Below the pieces are notes generated by a model that searched no databases, was not told where the DNA came from, and was given only the letters and a program-made list of their open reading frames with translations. From Perilla frutescens (Eukaryota > Streptophyta > Magnoliopsida > Lamiales > Lamiaceae): a stretch of 64,000 nucleotides of DNA. Every line of letters begins with the position of its first letter. Within the stretch, counting starts at the first letter, position 1. Below are positions 33,960-45,143 of the stretch, in pieces. The DNA is taken from contig BRKX01000007.1 in the NCBI GenBank assembly GCA_026008535.1, positions 6,595,001 through 6,659,000 on the forward strand, written 5' to 3'. Position numbers and translations under genes: made by a program.

Positions 33960-34453
33960 GCAGTCGGTCCGTTCGTCCCTCAGCGGACAGGAAGCCGAAT
34001 CAAGCAAAGCAAGGCTCGGGGTGACCTGAACTCGATAGACTCCTTCAAACAGTGACCAAGCACACATCGAAGACCTCAAGGTAGAGATAGAAACTCAAAA
34101 TTCACACAGGCAACTCCACCTCGCACAAACCCATGACTAACCCGCCGCAGAACCCAGCATAAAGAGACCCCAGAAGGAATCTAGATGAACTAGGACGGCA
34201 GGAGAGTATGAGCACAGAGCTCCAAGCACGTAGCTTGTTCTAGGGTTTGCAAGAAGTGAATAAGGAGAAAAAGATCAGAGAGTGAGAGTGAAAGGGATGA
34301 TTGAACAGTGAAGTCCCAGGCTTCATTTAAAGAAGCATAAGAAATCAAAGGTTTACAATGGAATAGAGCAATGGGTGGCTCAAGATGGGTTGTCAATAAA
34401 TGAAAGAGATAGGCTAGCAATTGGGCCTAACACATGGGCCAAATTATACAACA
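33960..34453 (-). repeat. 3' LTR of the decayed copia element
   Basis: In element orientation it starts TGTTGTATAATTTGGCCC at 34453, right after the PPT-like AAAGGTGGAGAT. Words such as gaacccagcataaa are shared with the LTRs at 41.2 and 47.4 kb. The far end near 33960 is uncertain because no partner LTR exists. Confidence 0.6.
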
Positions 34454-34739
34454 ATCTCCACCTTTGGCCCAGCAGTGTGCATTGATCTTCGAAAGGAGTA
34501 TCGCAGGACTTATCATTGCCTTTACTTTTCAATTCTCCTGCAAGGTCACAAAGACAAGAGGAGAAAGCAACACAAAGTTAGAACAGATCAACATATGATC
34601 AAAACAGTGTACAAGTGTACAAGATTCAGAAAGAATCATAGATGTTCACAAAGAATATAAGAGAACAGAGTTAGAGAGATTTAACCAAAATCATAGTTTA
34701 GGATTTTCTGACATGAAACCAGTTTCTCAACTGGTAAAC

Positions 34740-36490
34740 ACTTAGTGCCCATGTCTACAGGGTTAAATTCGGTAGGTATCTTTTCAAGTTGTATTTCCTA
34801 TTTTTCAACAGTGTCTCTAATGAAATGGAATTTGACATCAATGTATTTAGTTTTGTCATGGAACTCAGGGTTTTTACATAATTGGATTGCAGATTGGCTA
34901 TCTGAAAACAAGGTAGGAGAAGTGTTAGCAAAACCAATTTCAGATAAAAGGCCATTGAGCCAAATAGCTTGTTTCACAGCTTCAATGGTAGCAATATATT
35001 CTGTCTCAATAGTAAAGAGTGCTACAATGTGCTGAAGCTGAGATTTCCAACTAATGCAAGAACCACATAGTGTAAACACATAGGATGTAGTGGATTTTCT
35101 ATTGTCTCTATCATTAGCATAGTTTGAATCCACATAACCATCAAGTTTCACACCATTAACTAACTTTGAGAAAGTCATACCACATTTTGATGTGGATTCA
35201 AGTATCTGAGAAGCCATTTCAGAGCTTCCCAGTGAAGCATTCCAGAAATGGACATGTATCTACTTAGACATGAAAAAAGAATAGGTAATGTCTGGTCTAG
35301 TGCTAATCATGAGGTACACCACAAAGCCAATTGCATTAAAGTAAGGCACTTTAGACATGTCATGAATTTTAGAGTCAGTCATGGGAGACTGATCTTATTT
35401 AGCAAGAAATGAGAAACAAGAGGCACACTCGCAGGCTTAGCATTTAGCATGTAGAATTTACTCAAAACCTTTTCATCATAAGAAACCTGATTCAAGACAA
35501 GAGAGCATTTCTTTGTACCTTTATGAATATGCATACCTAAGATTTTCTTAGCATCACCCAAATCTTTTATGTTAAAATTTTCACAACAATAATTCTGAAC
35601 ATGTATTATAGATTTAATACAGGGGCTGATATGAAGCATATCATCCACATAAAGAAACAAGAACACACGAGTTGATTCAGTTTTCTTAAAGTACAAGCAG
35701 TGATCAAAGACACACTTGTTGAATTTAAGTGATTGCATGCAAGCATCAAACTTTTTATTCTATTGTCTAGGAGACTGTTTTAGACCATATAATGATTTTT
35801 TTAACAGAAAAACATGTTCGGTTTATTTTTCATTCACAAAACCTTTAGGTTGTTTCATAAAGATATCATTTTCAAGATGATCACCATACAAGAAGGCAGT
35901 GGTAACATCAATCTATTTCAGTTCCAAGTCAAAATGAGCAACAAGAGATGACATGATTCTGACAGTAGTAAATTTAACAACAGGAGTAAAGATTTCATTA
36001 TAATCAATCCCCTCATTTTGAGTAAATCCCTTAGCATCTAATCTAGCTTTGTATCTTACAGAATCTTATTCATGCTTGATTTTATAAAGCCATTTGCATT
36101 GAACAACAGAGCACTTAGCAGGTTTTGGAACAAGAATTCAAGTTTTGTTATCATGCAAAGATTTCATTTCCTTTTTCATAGCATCAATCTAGTCAGCAGA
36201 ATTTTTAGAGTTCAAAGCAGATTTATAAGACTAAGGCTCATAATTTTCAAGATTATTAAACATAATGAAAGCCAGCATAGATGAGTGACTGTCTACAAAC
36301 CTCTAAGGTTACCTCATAGTCCTTCTCACCCTATCTCGAATGAGTTGGCAATTTTGAAGAACATTGGAATCCATTCATTCTTCAGAATTGTCCAAGTTAT
36401 CATGCACATAAATGCCCTGAAGATCATTGGGATCCCTCTCATCTTCAGTATTATCCAAGTTATCACAATCAGGAATTACAACATCATCAG
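34740..36490 (-). pseudogene. pol: RT and RNase H of the decayed copia element
   Basis: RNase H is in 34755-35217 (GYVDSNYANDRDNRKSTTSY, LFSDSQSAIQLCKNPEFHDK). RT is in 35379-36480, including the YVDD block FLFLYVDDMLHISPC near 35650. The reading is broken by stops and shifts at about 35220-35380 and many places from 35740 to 36490. Compared with the intact copia RT at 42.3-44.6 kb, the order and motifs are the same. Confidence 0.8.
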
Positions 36491-36500
36491 CTTGATCAAG

Positions 36501-37450
36501 CTAACTCAGAATAGGTAATTGCTCCACCTCACTTGGAGGTGTCATAGAAGCAGGTACAGAAAGAGACAAGCAAGGAATTGAAAAATCAGTTTCATTGAAA
36601 ATAACATCCCTACTTATAATGGTTTTAAAGTCAGGAACACTTATGTCCCTTAGCCTGAAGCCCTTCACACCCTCAGGATAACCAAGAAAGATATACTTCC
36701 TAGTCTTGAGATCAAGTTTGTCATGTTTTTGATGAACATATGCAACACAACCAAAAATTTTCAAAGTAGAAAGATCAATGGTTTTGTTTGAAAACACAGA
36801 TTCTGGAGTTTTGCCATACAATGGGACAGAGCAAGACCTATTGATGAGATAGGTTGTAGTAGAGACTGTTTCTCCCCAAAACTTCTTGGACAGGCCAGAG
36901 GAAGCCAATATGCTTCTTACCCTTTCAAGGAGAGTTATGTTGATTCTATCAGCAATCCCATTTTGCTGAGGTGTATAAAAGACAAATTTATGTCTCCTAA
37001 AACCAAAATCAACACACAGTTGATCAATCAAAGCGTTGCAAAATTCTAACCCATTATCAGTTCTCAAGGTTTTAATCATTTTTCCAGTTTGGTTTTCAAT
37101 CTAGGTTTTCCAAGCAGAAAATTTATCATACACCTCAGACTTGTTTTTCATAAGAAAGACCCAAACTTTTATGGAAAAATCATCAATAACGGATAAAAAA
37201 TACCAGTTTTCACCATGAATATCAACTTTTGCAAGCCCCCACACATCAGCATACAGATATTCAAGAATTTCAGAGCTAGTATGAGGTTTATTAGGACTAG
37301 CAATAGGAAATTGAACCCTATGTTGTTTCCCGATTATACAGTTTTCACAAAAAGGCATGTCAGAGATATGATCAGTTCCAAATGCACCGGATTTTTATAG
37401 TATTTTCAGTCCTTTTTTACTCATATGACCTAATCTAGCACGCCATAACA
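36501..37450 (-). pseudogene. pol: Integrase of the decayed copia element
   Basis: The zinc-domain end MPFCENCIIGKQHRVQF and the first core Asp (YLYADVWGLAKV) are in 37101-37358. The second Asp (KTLRTDNGLEFCN) and the third catalytic position are in 36501-37079. The third position reads QQNGIADR where copia integrases have QQNGVAER, so the catalytic Glu is Asp. The C-terminal VFGCVAYVHQ-like and FLGYPEGVKGFRL motifs follow. A stop at 37098-37100 separates the frames. Confidence 0.82.
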
Positions 37451-37524
37451 TGGTTTTGTCAGTCTACACAGAGTTCACAATTGAAGGGACCAAATTCAAG
37501 GGGCTAGCATTGCAAACATACAAA

Positions 37525-38512
37525 TTATGTTGTCTGGGAAGCTTTAAACACCACTATAGCACCTTTTAAGAATTTCATTCCATCCAATTCAATCTTAGTA
37601 AGCAAACCATCATCAGTCAAGCATGCAACAGAGATTAGATTATATCTTAGATCAGGAACATATCTAACATCCTTTAAAGTGAGTGATGAACTAGAGTAAA
37701 ATTTCAAACAAATTTCACCTATGCTAACAACAAGACTTTTCCTTTCATTTTCCATAGTCACAGATCCATTTTCAATAGTTTCAAGTTTAGAAAATATGAT
37801 TTTCCATGGAGACATATGGAAAGTGCATCCAAAGTCAATAAGCCATTCAGATTCAGATAGAGAATTGAACACAGAGTTCACAAAAGGTTCAGAGAACAAA
37901 TAAGAAACCATAAGAACATCACCATAATTCTCAGAATCAATAGCCACATTTGCATGATTATTATCACTGGAATGCTCATTTTTCTTTTTATTTTTCTTTG
38001 GTTTATCTCACTTATTTTCATAATGATCAGGTTCATTACAATTGTAACATTTCCTGTTACCATGTCTAGATTTAGACCTATACTTTTTCTTTTCAGAGGC
38101 ATCATTATTTTTAGATTTCCCAGTAGGCCTTCCTCTTACATTCATAAGTTCACCATTGTTTTTGTTACTGCTACTTTGCCCATGTTTCATGTCAAGTTCT
38201 TTAGATTTCAAGCCATTAGGAACAATATCATAGGTCACAACATCCCTACCGTATCTAATAGCAGATTTCACATCATTAAACTTGCCAAGAATAGCATTCA
38301 AAAGCACAGTAGCAAAATATTTCTCAATGGTGTTATCTTCTCCCAGTTTCATAGCTTGGATTAATTTATTGAAATCATCCAAGTTAGCATCAATATCATT
38401 TATCATATCAAGCCTGAATTTGAAAAATTATCTTGCAAAAAAGACAGTGACTGAAAAGAAGTTTGAGTGTATAATTCATTCAATTTTCCCCATAATTCTT
38501 TAGCACACAACT
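37525..38512 (-). pseudogene. gag: Gag C-part and protease of the decayed copia element
   Basis: The gag part (38008-38512) includes KLCAKELWGKLNELYTQTS and a zinc knuckle C-YN-C-NEPD-H-YENK whose last Cys codon has become TGA. The protease (37525-37947) has EWLIDFGCTFHMSP: the catalytic D-S-G triad is D-F-G here, a change that should abolish proteolysis. GAG-pre-integrase motif VRYVPDLRYNLISV follows. The gag reading is cut at about 38512 by inserted DNA and resumes near 39985. Confidence 0.8.
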
Positions 38513-39960
38513 TGTTGTTGTGGTTTTTCGAATTAGTCCACCGCATGATCTATTGGTTGTTCATTACTCTATAATCATGTAAATCATATTTTTATGCAGC
38601 TCATATGTATTTAATTAACCGAGTTTATTTAACATGTAATCCGGTTTTTCGATTATATTAAAAGTGGAAATATAGAATACTGAAAAATAACTTACAAATC
38701 AAACGTTGGGTTGAGGACAAGATTACAGATTTAATCTTCCTGTTGACACAAGAATAATCAGCGCTCTTTGATGATATTCAACTCCTTGATCTTCTGTTGT
38801 ATTTTCGAACTGTGTTCAGATACAGAGTGGGCTGTAATCTACTGAGACAGGTGTGGATTCTATGGATATCAAGAGAACAAAAGAGGGCTAATAATAATAA
38901 TGTGTATAATTTTCACTGCCTCCCCTAATATATATAGGGAGGTGGCTGAAAATTATAAGTCCCAAACCTACTGGACTTGGGTCTCTAGCTCTTGTTCCAT
39001 CTCTAGTCTACTTCAGTCATATTGGGCTACAACAGTGATCTAGAAGAATATTAAATTGGCCTACTAATTTATTTAATTTCTAATATCCAATAAACTTAGG
39101 ATATAATAAAATAAATTAAGTACTACTTTTATTTCACTAAAGAATTAATACTGATTTATCAATTTAATACATATTTGTGAATATGCTTTCTCCTTTAGTC
39201 CAGCCATTCCCCATGTTTAAGATATAATGTCCGTTAATTAATTATGTAAGCTTCTGAAAGCTGTAATTAATTAATATCTTATTCCTTGAGTAGTACCACA
39301 CAAGCTTTATCATGTATGGAATAAATTCCACCTGTAGGGTTTCACATGAACTTTGTGATTCCTCAAGCGGGCATCATCAACCTGACGTACCAGGACATGA
39401 TGCTCATATATATTGCACGACCTATCATATATGTAAATGTTATCACCCAAAATATCGAGATTATTGGTTCCTTAAAGAACCCTACTCATTCATATATCAA
39501 AGCAATAAACACAACATATATATCTGCCAATATATATGAGTGAAGAACCCAAACTCTATAGGTCTTTATTCTCTCACTTAAGGTCAGAGTAGAAAATAGT
39601 ATCCTATCATGATCCTCCTCAATAGACGAGTTGATGTACTAGAATAATAAGCTAGTCAAGATAAACTTACTATCTGATTATTCTATAATGTACCGATGGT
39701 GAGTTCGGGACCATCTAAACTGTGAGCATGTTAATATAATACAAGGATCTGATGATATGATCTTACCGTGTGTTCTCCCACACCATATCATCTACAATGT
39801 AAGTATATTGAACACGCATGAAAATATAACAATTTAAATGCAAATTGTGACTGCAATAGTATTCATTCTATATCATTATATAATATCATCAGAAACGTAT
39901 ATAAATACAAGTCTTCTAGTATACAAAACTAACACGTGCCTCATCACAGAATCATGCAAA
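38513..39960 (-). mobile_element. Insertion in copia gag, probable solo LTR
   Basis: About 1.45 kb of non-coding DNA splits the gag of the decayed copia element. On the minus strand it starts near TGCATGATTC and ends near CCACAACAACA, with TATA box tatatatatta at 38928-38936 and a plausible R-U5 after it, as expected of an LTR. The candidate target copies (aact on both sides) are short and the exact ends ambiguous. No internal coding region is present. Confidence 0.5.
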
Positions 39961-39984
39961 CTCAACAAAATTGAAGATCTAGCA

Positions 39985-40147
39985 CTGCATTCATTTCAAT
40001 CTTTTTCTCATAAACTTTAGTTTGAGCACATCCATAAAGAACAACTTTAAACACTTTTTCTTTAATGAGAATACATTCTATATTAGTTTTCTAAATTTGG
40101 AAATCAGTTTTGCCATCAAATGGAGTAGTATGATATGAAGAACTCAT
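39985..40147 (-). pseudogene. gag: N-terminal gag of the decayed copia element
   Basis: Begins ATG at 40147: MSSSYHTTPFDGKTDFQI, then a TAG where Trp is expected, then KTNIECILIKEKVFKVV. It matches the N-terminus of the intact copia Gag (NTLSAVPFNGSGDFGDW, RVECILTKENLWDAI) in pattern. It is separated from the rest of gag by the 38513-39960 insertion. Confidence 0.75.
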
Positions 40148-40329
40148 TTTAATCACAGAGATATACACAGGCACACGGGATAGAGATCAGAGATCCAGGA
40201 AAAGGTTCGAGGATGATAGAAAATAAAAAAAACACTCCCACACGCAGTGAGGAAGCAAATGAGAGCCCAGATTACAAGACAGGTTTGCCTGTTGTACAAA
40301 GTTCACTTGGGTCCTTTATACTAGTACAA

Positions 40330-40700
40330 ATATACTAATAGACAACACCATTATGATAAAGATTTTATAATGAAACCGTTTTATTTTTAAATTTCACAAC
40401 GGTTTGTGTTTAAATCGTTGCATATCTGAATTCGGCTTCAGCAAACGACAACAGTTTCAAAATAGCCATTGTTGTGAACTGTTGTAGTTGTGATATAAGA
40501 CAACAGTTTGAAAACAACGGTTGCAAAAACCGTTGTCAAGGATAAACATCGGTTGTTTTAACCGTTGTGGATTTCCATTGTCATGTAGATAACGATTGGC
40601 TCTAATTACCACCATTGTGAATCGAGTGTTGCTAATATTGCACAACGGTTTGTGTAAGTTATGTAAATATGTGTTGTTACTTTAAATTAAATTAATAGAT
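40330..40700. mobile_element. Subterminal repeats of a degenerate DNA transposon, left
   Basis: Contains several copies of acaacggtt and its reverse complement (near 40397, 40517, 40540, 40562 and 40641). Dense direct and inverted short motifs of this type are typical of CACTA subterminal regions. A matching patch (gacaacggttgatacttg, cttgttgtagt) lies at 49.5-49.8 kb beyond the nested copia element. No intact CACTA terminus was found. Confidence 0.4.
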
Positions 40701-41203
40701 TTTTCTATATTTTATTTTTAATTATAAAATTATTTTATGTAATATGATTATAGGAAAAAATGAATAATTTTAAATAAATTAGAGAAAACTCCAATAACCC
40801 TATTGATATTTTAATTAGTAATTATTTTTTTATAATTTAAGAAACTCCAATATTTATACTACTAAATTACTAATTACTAATAGTCAAATGATACAATAGT
40901 ACCTTATGGAACCCAAATTCCAAATCACCATCGCCAATGTTTCTCAAATCATACAACACAACACTCATCGTCTCCATCTCCACCGTTCTGAAATTCATAC
41001 AGCTTCACACAGAAATTCTCTCTCTCTCTCTCTCTCTCTCTCAAGGTCGCCATCTATCCCCCTCAAGTCCCAGTTCTCAATTTTAACCCCATCACGACGC
41101 CACCCGACCCACCGTCGTCGCTCCCGTCGGGCCTCCGTTGTTCATTTTTTTATTTCTCCATTCCTTTCACCGAGCAGCTTTGGAAGAGTAGCCCTCTCCT
41201 CTC
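40701..41203. other. Host side of the copia insertion, no gene recognised
   Basis: Contains a CT microsatellite (about 41015-41042) and a GC-richer stretch to the ctctc target copy at 41199-41203. It continues at 48172. The 111-codon plus frame here crosses into the LTR and is not claimed. Confidence 0.4.
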
Positions 41204-41979
41204 TGTTATGGTATCGCCTAGCTGGGGATTACACCTCTTGATTTCCTACCTCTAGCGGTTCCTAACACTAGCTACTCAAGTAGCTTGAACTTAAGAGTTT
41301 ACAAGAAATGACAACAACAGAAACTAGTCTAAGGTTCCTTAAAGTAGCAGCAGCAGCGACGGCCTTAGAGGTGAAGGTCAAGGGACCTTCAATGTTCTTC
41401 ACAGGCACAAGTATCTCCAGATCTGTAGAGCAATCAAATGAATAAGTTAGAAACCCAGCATAAACAATTAATAGAGGAATAGAACATGAAGCAATCGAGA
41501 GTGGGAAAAGGTGCCCAAGGCACGGTGGCTCAGATTTTCCCACTGGGATCTGCAGTAGTCCTCTCCGGCGACCGGAGAAATAGTCCAGGGAAGGGAAAGA
41601 GGAAGCGGGGTGGCTAGGGTTCAAGGGGGCAGGGGGTTTCAGCCTCTCTTTCTCACAACACACTCCTCCCAAACACTCAGCGGCCAAACAGGAGCCGATG
41701 GACAGAACTCCGGCCAGAGAAACCGTGGGAGCGAGGTGAGAAGATCCAAAAAGAGAGAGAGAGAATGTGAGATTAGATTCTGAGGTCGAGCGTATCTAGG
41801 GTGAGGGAGATAAGTGATATTATAGATGCTTCTAGAGCATAGGGAATTACCAACAGCCTTAATGCTGTTTAGATTAGGAAGTTGGATCCACAATTAGGGT
41901 TAAGGGTTTAGGATTGGGCTGGGTAGATAGGATATTTAGTAATTGGGCCAGAAAAGGGACAAATGGGCCAACCCCAACA
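41204..41979 (-). repeat. 3' LTR of the copia element
   Basis: In element orientation it begins TGTTGGGGTTGGCCC and ends ACCATAACA. A purine-rich PPT (AAATGTGGAAA, plus-strand 41980-41990) lies just inside it. Confidence 0.93.
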
Positions 41980-42344
41980 TTTCCACATTTGGCCCTTTTG
42001 GACTTTTTCTGTCACCAAGGAGGAGGACCTGCCAAATTGAAACTCAAGAGATTATCATCATAGCCAAATATTTTTACTCTTGAGTGTAACACAAAGTCAC
42101 ACTAATAGAAGGAGGAAGTAAACACTGTGCGTGTTTAATCCAGTCTCTTCCACGTGAGACCAACCCAAATTACAAGTCTTTGGTCTCAAAAAGATCATTG
42201 ACCTCTAAAGAACTTGTTCAAACCTAGCTTAAAGTACCAAGGAAAAAATCACCAACTTGAGGTCTAAAAAAACCTCAGAAAAATGAAGATGGGTGTTAGG
42301 ATCACATAGTTAACTGTGAGAGCCTATCTCAGGTTCCATAAGAT

Positions 42345-44645
42345 TTAACCAAAGTCCATGTTAAGGGACTTCATGCAGGATTCCAGCTTTGCAACTGGTA
42401 GGCACTTAGTGCCCATATCCGCAGGGTTAAACTCAGAGGGAATTTTATTCAACCACACTTCTCCTTTCTCAACTATGTCTCTTATGAAGTGGTATCTCAC
42501 ATCAATGTGTTTAGTTCGATCATGAAATACAGGGTTTTTACATAGTTGAATTGCAGACTGACTGTCAGAAAATAACATAGGTTTATCATCAATAAAACCA
42601 ATTTCAGACAGAACTCCATTTAACCAAATGGCTTCTTTGACAGCCTCAGTAGCAGCAATATACTCAGATTCAGTAGATGATAATGCAACAATGCTTTGCA
42701 ACTGAGATTTCCAACTAATGCAAGACCCACATAAAGTAAACACATAGGATGTAGTTAATTTTCTGTGGTCCTTATCATTTGCATAATTGGAGTCTACATA
42801 GCCAACACATTTAACACCATCTAGAGATTTTGAGAAAGTTAAGCCACAAGAGGCAGTGGATTTTAAGTATCTTAACAACCACTTCAATGCTTCCCAATGG
42901 GGCATGCCTGGATTAGCCATATATCTGCTTAGGCAAGATACAGCATAGGCTATATCTGGTCTAGTACTTATCATCAGACACATAACAGATCCAATAGCAT
43001 TAGCATATGGTATATCTACCATTTCTTTTAATTCAAAATCACTCTTAGGGCATTGATCTTTACTTAACTGAAAATGGGATGCAAGAGGAACAGAAACAGA
43101 TTTGCATGTATACATATCAAATTTTTTCAAGACTTGCTCAACATAAGGAGATTGATGCAGTAGCAAAGTATGCTTATTTCTATCCCTATCAATATTCATA
43201 CCTAAAATCTTCCTTGCATTTCCCAACTCTTTCATATTGAAGTTGGCACAGAGTTTAGATTGGACATTCTTCACACTCATCAAGCAGGGGCTTATCAGTA
43301 ACATGTCATCAACATATAGGAGCAAGAAAAAAGGCACAGGAGATAACATATAGTACAGGCAGTGATCAAATTTGCTTCTACTGAAGCCCATACTTTTCAT
43401 GCAGTTATCAAATTTAATGTTCCACTGCCTAGGTGACTGTTTCAAGCCATACAAAGATTTTTTTAATAAGCAAACATGATCAGGGTGGTTATTATCAATA
43501 AAGCCTTCAGGCTGTTGCATATAGATGTTGTTTTCAAGTTCTCCATGTAAAAAAGTTGTAGTCACATCCATTTGTTTGAGTTCCCAATTAGAGTGAGCAG
43601 TTAATGCAAGCATGATTCTTACAGTGGTGAACTTAACAACAGGAGCAAAGATTTCATTATAGTCAACTCCTTCCTTTTGAGTGAATCCTTTTGCTACCAG
43701 CCTAGCTTTATATCTAACATTATTAATTTCTTGTTTTATCTTAAATAGCCACTTACATTCCACAACAGAGCAGTCATCAGGTTTCTTAACTAAGATCCAA
43801 GTTTCATTATCATGTAAAGATTTCATTTCACTTTTCATGGCTTCAACCCAATTTTTAGAATCAGGACATGTAACAGCAGCTTTGTAGGTTTTAGGTTCAG
43901 CAGATTCAAGATTATTAAACACATTAAAAGCATAAAATGATAAATTACATCCATTATACCTGGAAGGGGCTCTAATTTCCCTTCTGACTCTATCCCTTGA
44001 AAGCACATAATCATTCAAGTTCATTTGTTCAGAGTTATGCTCAGGATTATGATCAGAATTATGTTCATGAAGAGATTCACATGATTCAGAAACATTCACA
44101 TGATCAGAGGCATTTGAGGCTGAATCATCAGCATTAAAACCATCTTGATTGATCATATTATCATGCAAATCATGCTCAATAAAGGGGGGTTCCACCTTAG
44201 ACAGATCAGGGATAAAAGGAACATCAGCAGGTTTCTCCACCTCACAAGGAGCAACAGAGGGTGAGGATTTCATTAAACATGGAAAGTCATTCTCATTAAA
44301 TGTAACATCTCTGCTAATACAGGTTTTGAAGCCAGGCAGAGTTCTATCCCACAATCTATAATCTTTTACCCCTTTAGGATAGCCTAGAAAAATGCATTTT
44401 CTAGCCCTTGGTTCTATTTTACTTAACCTCTGATGTACATAGGCACAACAACCAAAAACTTTTAAGTTATCAATGCAAATAGACTTATTATAAAACACAG
44501 ACTCAGGTTGTCTACCTAGTAATGGGACAGAGGGGGATCTATTTATAAGATAACATGCAGTCATAAGAGCTTCTCCCCAGAATGGTTTATCAAGCCCAGA
44601 GCCTGCAAGCAGACTTCTAACTCTCTCCAGGAGAGTTCTATTCAT
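42345..44645 (-). CDS. pol: Copia integrase C-part, reverse transcriptase and RNase H
   Basis: An uninterrupted 766-codon frame. It opens in the integrase core after the catalytic QNGVAER (MNRTLLERVRSLLAGSGL), with VFGCCAYVHQ and FLGYPKGVKDYRLWD. RT follows: WVEAMKSEMKSLHDNETW, ARLVAKGFTQKEGVDY, first Asp in LKQMDVTTTFLHGELE, SLYGLKQSPRQW and the catalytic LLLYVDDMLLIS. RNase H has GYVDSNYANDKDHRKLTTSY, ALSSTESEYIA and LFSDSQSAIQLCKN, ending near SLNMDFG. The ATG is probably not a real start: the reading belongs to a Gag-Pol polyprotein whose preceding Gln codon has become TAG. All RT and RNase H active-site residues visible are intact. Confidence 0.92.
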   Translation of the reverse strand: MNRTLLERVRSLLAGSGLDKPFWGEALMTACYLINRSPSVPLLGRQPESVFYNKSICIDNLKVFGCCAYVHQRLSKIEPRARKCIFLGYPKGVKDYRLWDRTLPGFKTCISRDVTFNENDFPCLMKSSPSVAPCEVEKPADVPFIPDLSKVEPPFIEHDLHDNMINQDGFNADDSASNASDHVNVSESCESLHEHNSDHNPEHNSEQMNLNDYVLSRDRVRREIRAPSRYNGCNLSFYAFNVFNNLESAEPKTYKAAVTCPDSKNWVEAMKSEMKSLHDNETWILVKKPDDCSVVECKWLFKIKQEINNVRYKARLVAKGFTQKEGVDYNEIFAPVVKFTTVRIMLALTAHSNWELKQMDVTTTFLHGELENNIYMQQPEGFIDNNHPDHVCLLKKSLYGLKQSPRQWNIKFDNCMKSMGFSRSKFDHCLYYMLSPVPFFLLLYVDDMLLISPCLMSVKNVQSKLCANFNMKELGNARKILGMNIDRDRNKHTLLLHQSPYVEQVLKKFDMYTCKSVSVPLASHFQLSKDQCPKSDFELKEMVDIPYANAIGSVMCLMISTRPDIAYAVSCLSRYMANPGMPHWEALKWLLRYLKSTASCGLTFSKSLDGVKCVGYVDSNYANDKDHRKLTTSYVFTLCGSCISWKSQLQSIVALSSTESEYIAATEAVKEAIWLNGVLSEIGFIDDKPMLFSDSQSAIQLCKNPVFHDRTKHIDVRYHFIRDIVEKGEVWLNKIPSEFNPADMGTKCLPVAKLESCMKSLNMDFG

Positions 44646-45143
44646 CCTTTCTGCAACCCCATTCTGCTAGGGGTTATAGGGAACAGATTTATGTCTTTTA
44701 ACTCCCATTTCACTACAAAAGCTATCCATAGCATGATTACAAAATTCCAAACCATTGTCTGTTCTTAAGCATTTAATTCTCATATTGGTTTGATTTTATA
44801 TTTCAGCAGCCCATTTTGAAAATTTCATGAAAACATGAGACTTATTTTTCATTAAGAGAACCTATACCCATGTTTTTCTTGAAAAGTCATCAATGATAGA
44901 TAAGAAGAACATATTACCACCATGGGTTGGAACCTTTGAAGGTCCCCATACATCTGCATGCAAGTATTCTAGGATTTGAGAACTCATTTTCATTTTTGGA
45001 TATACAGCAGATAGAGGGAAGGGGGACTTGTGTTATTTTCCCAACAGACAGGGTTCACAGAAAGGCATGGTAGAAACTTTATCATTTTTAAAAGCCCCAG
45101 CCTTATTCAAAATATCTAAACCCTTGTTACTCATGTGACCTAA
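44646..45143 (-). pseudogene. pol: Copia integrase N-part with five stops
   Basis: The same frame as its neighbours, with in-frame stops in the HA*LGHMS, LGK*HK, TWV*VLL, AEI*NQT and PN*QNG contexts. Against conserved copia motifs (HARLGH, GKQH, PQQNG), three are C-to-T changes of Arg CGA and Gln CAA/CAG; the decayed copia element retains those residues. The core Asp residues (YLHADVWGPS, CLRTDNGLEF) are intact. These stops prevent a full polyprotein, and there are none in gag or RT. Confidence 0.88.

Larger units (their letters stand above)
33960..40310 (-). mobile_element. Decayed Ty1/copia element, 5'-truncated
   Basis: Minus-strand order from the right: gag N-terminus (39985-40147), a foreign insertion (38513-39960), the rest of gag, protease, integrase, RT, RNase H, PPT and a 3' LTR ending at 34453. 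No 5' LTR or PBS is present; the internal leader stops about 160 bp upstream of the gag ATG. The protein order and sequence are close to the intact copia element at 41.2-48.2 kb. Key catalytic residues are altered in protease and integrase, so it is dead. Confidence 0.85.

Noticed and set aside
41639..41893. 84-codon frame repeated at 47831-48085
   Set aside because: It is repeated only because both are LTR copies. It has no domain and lies in U3/R sequence.
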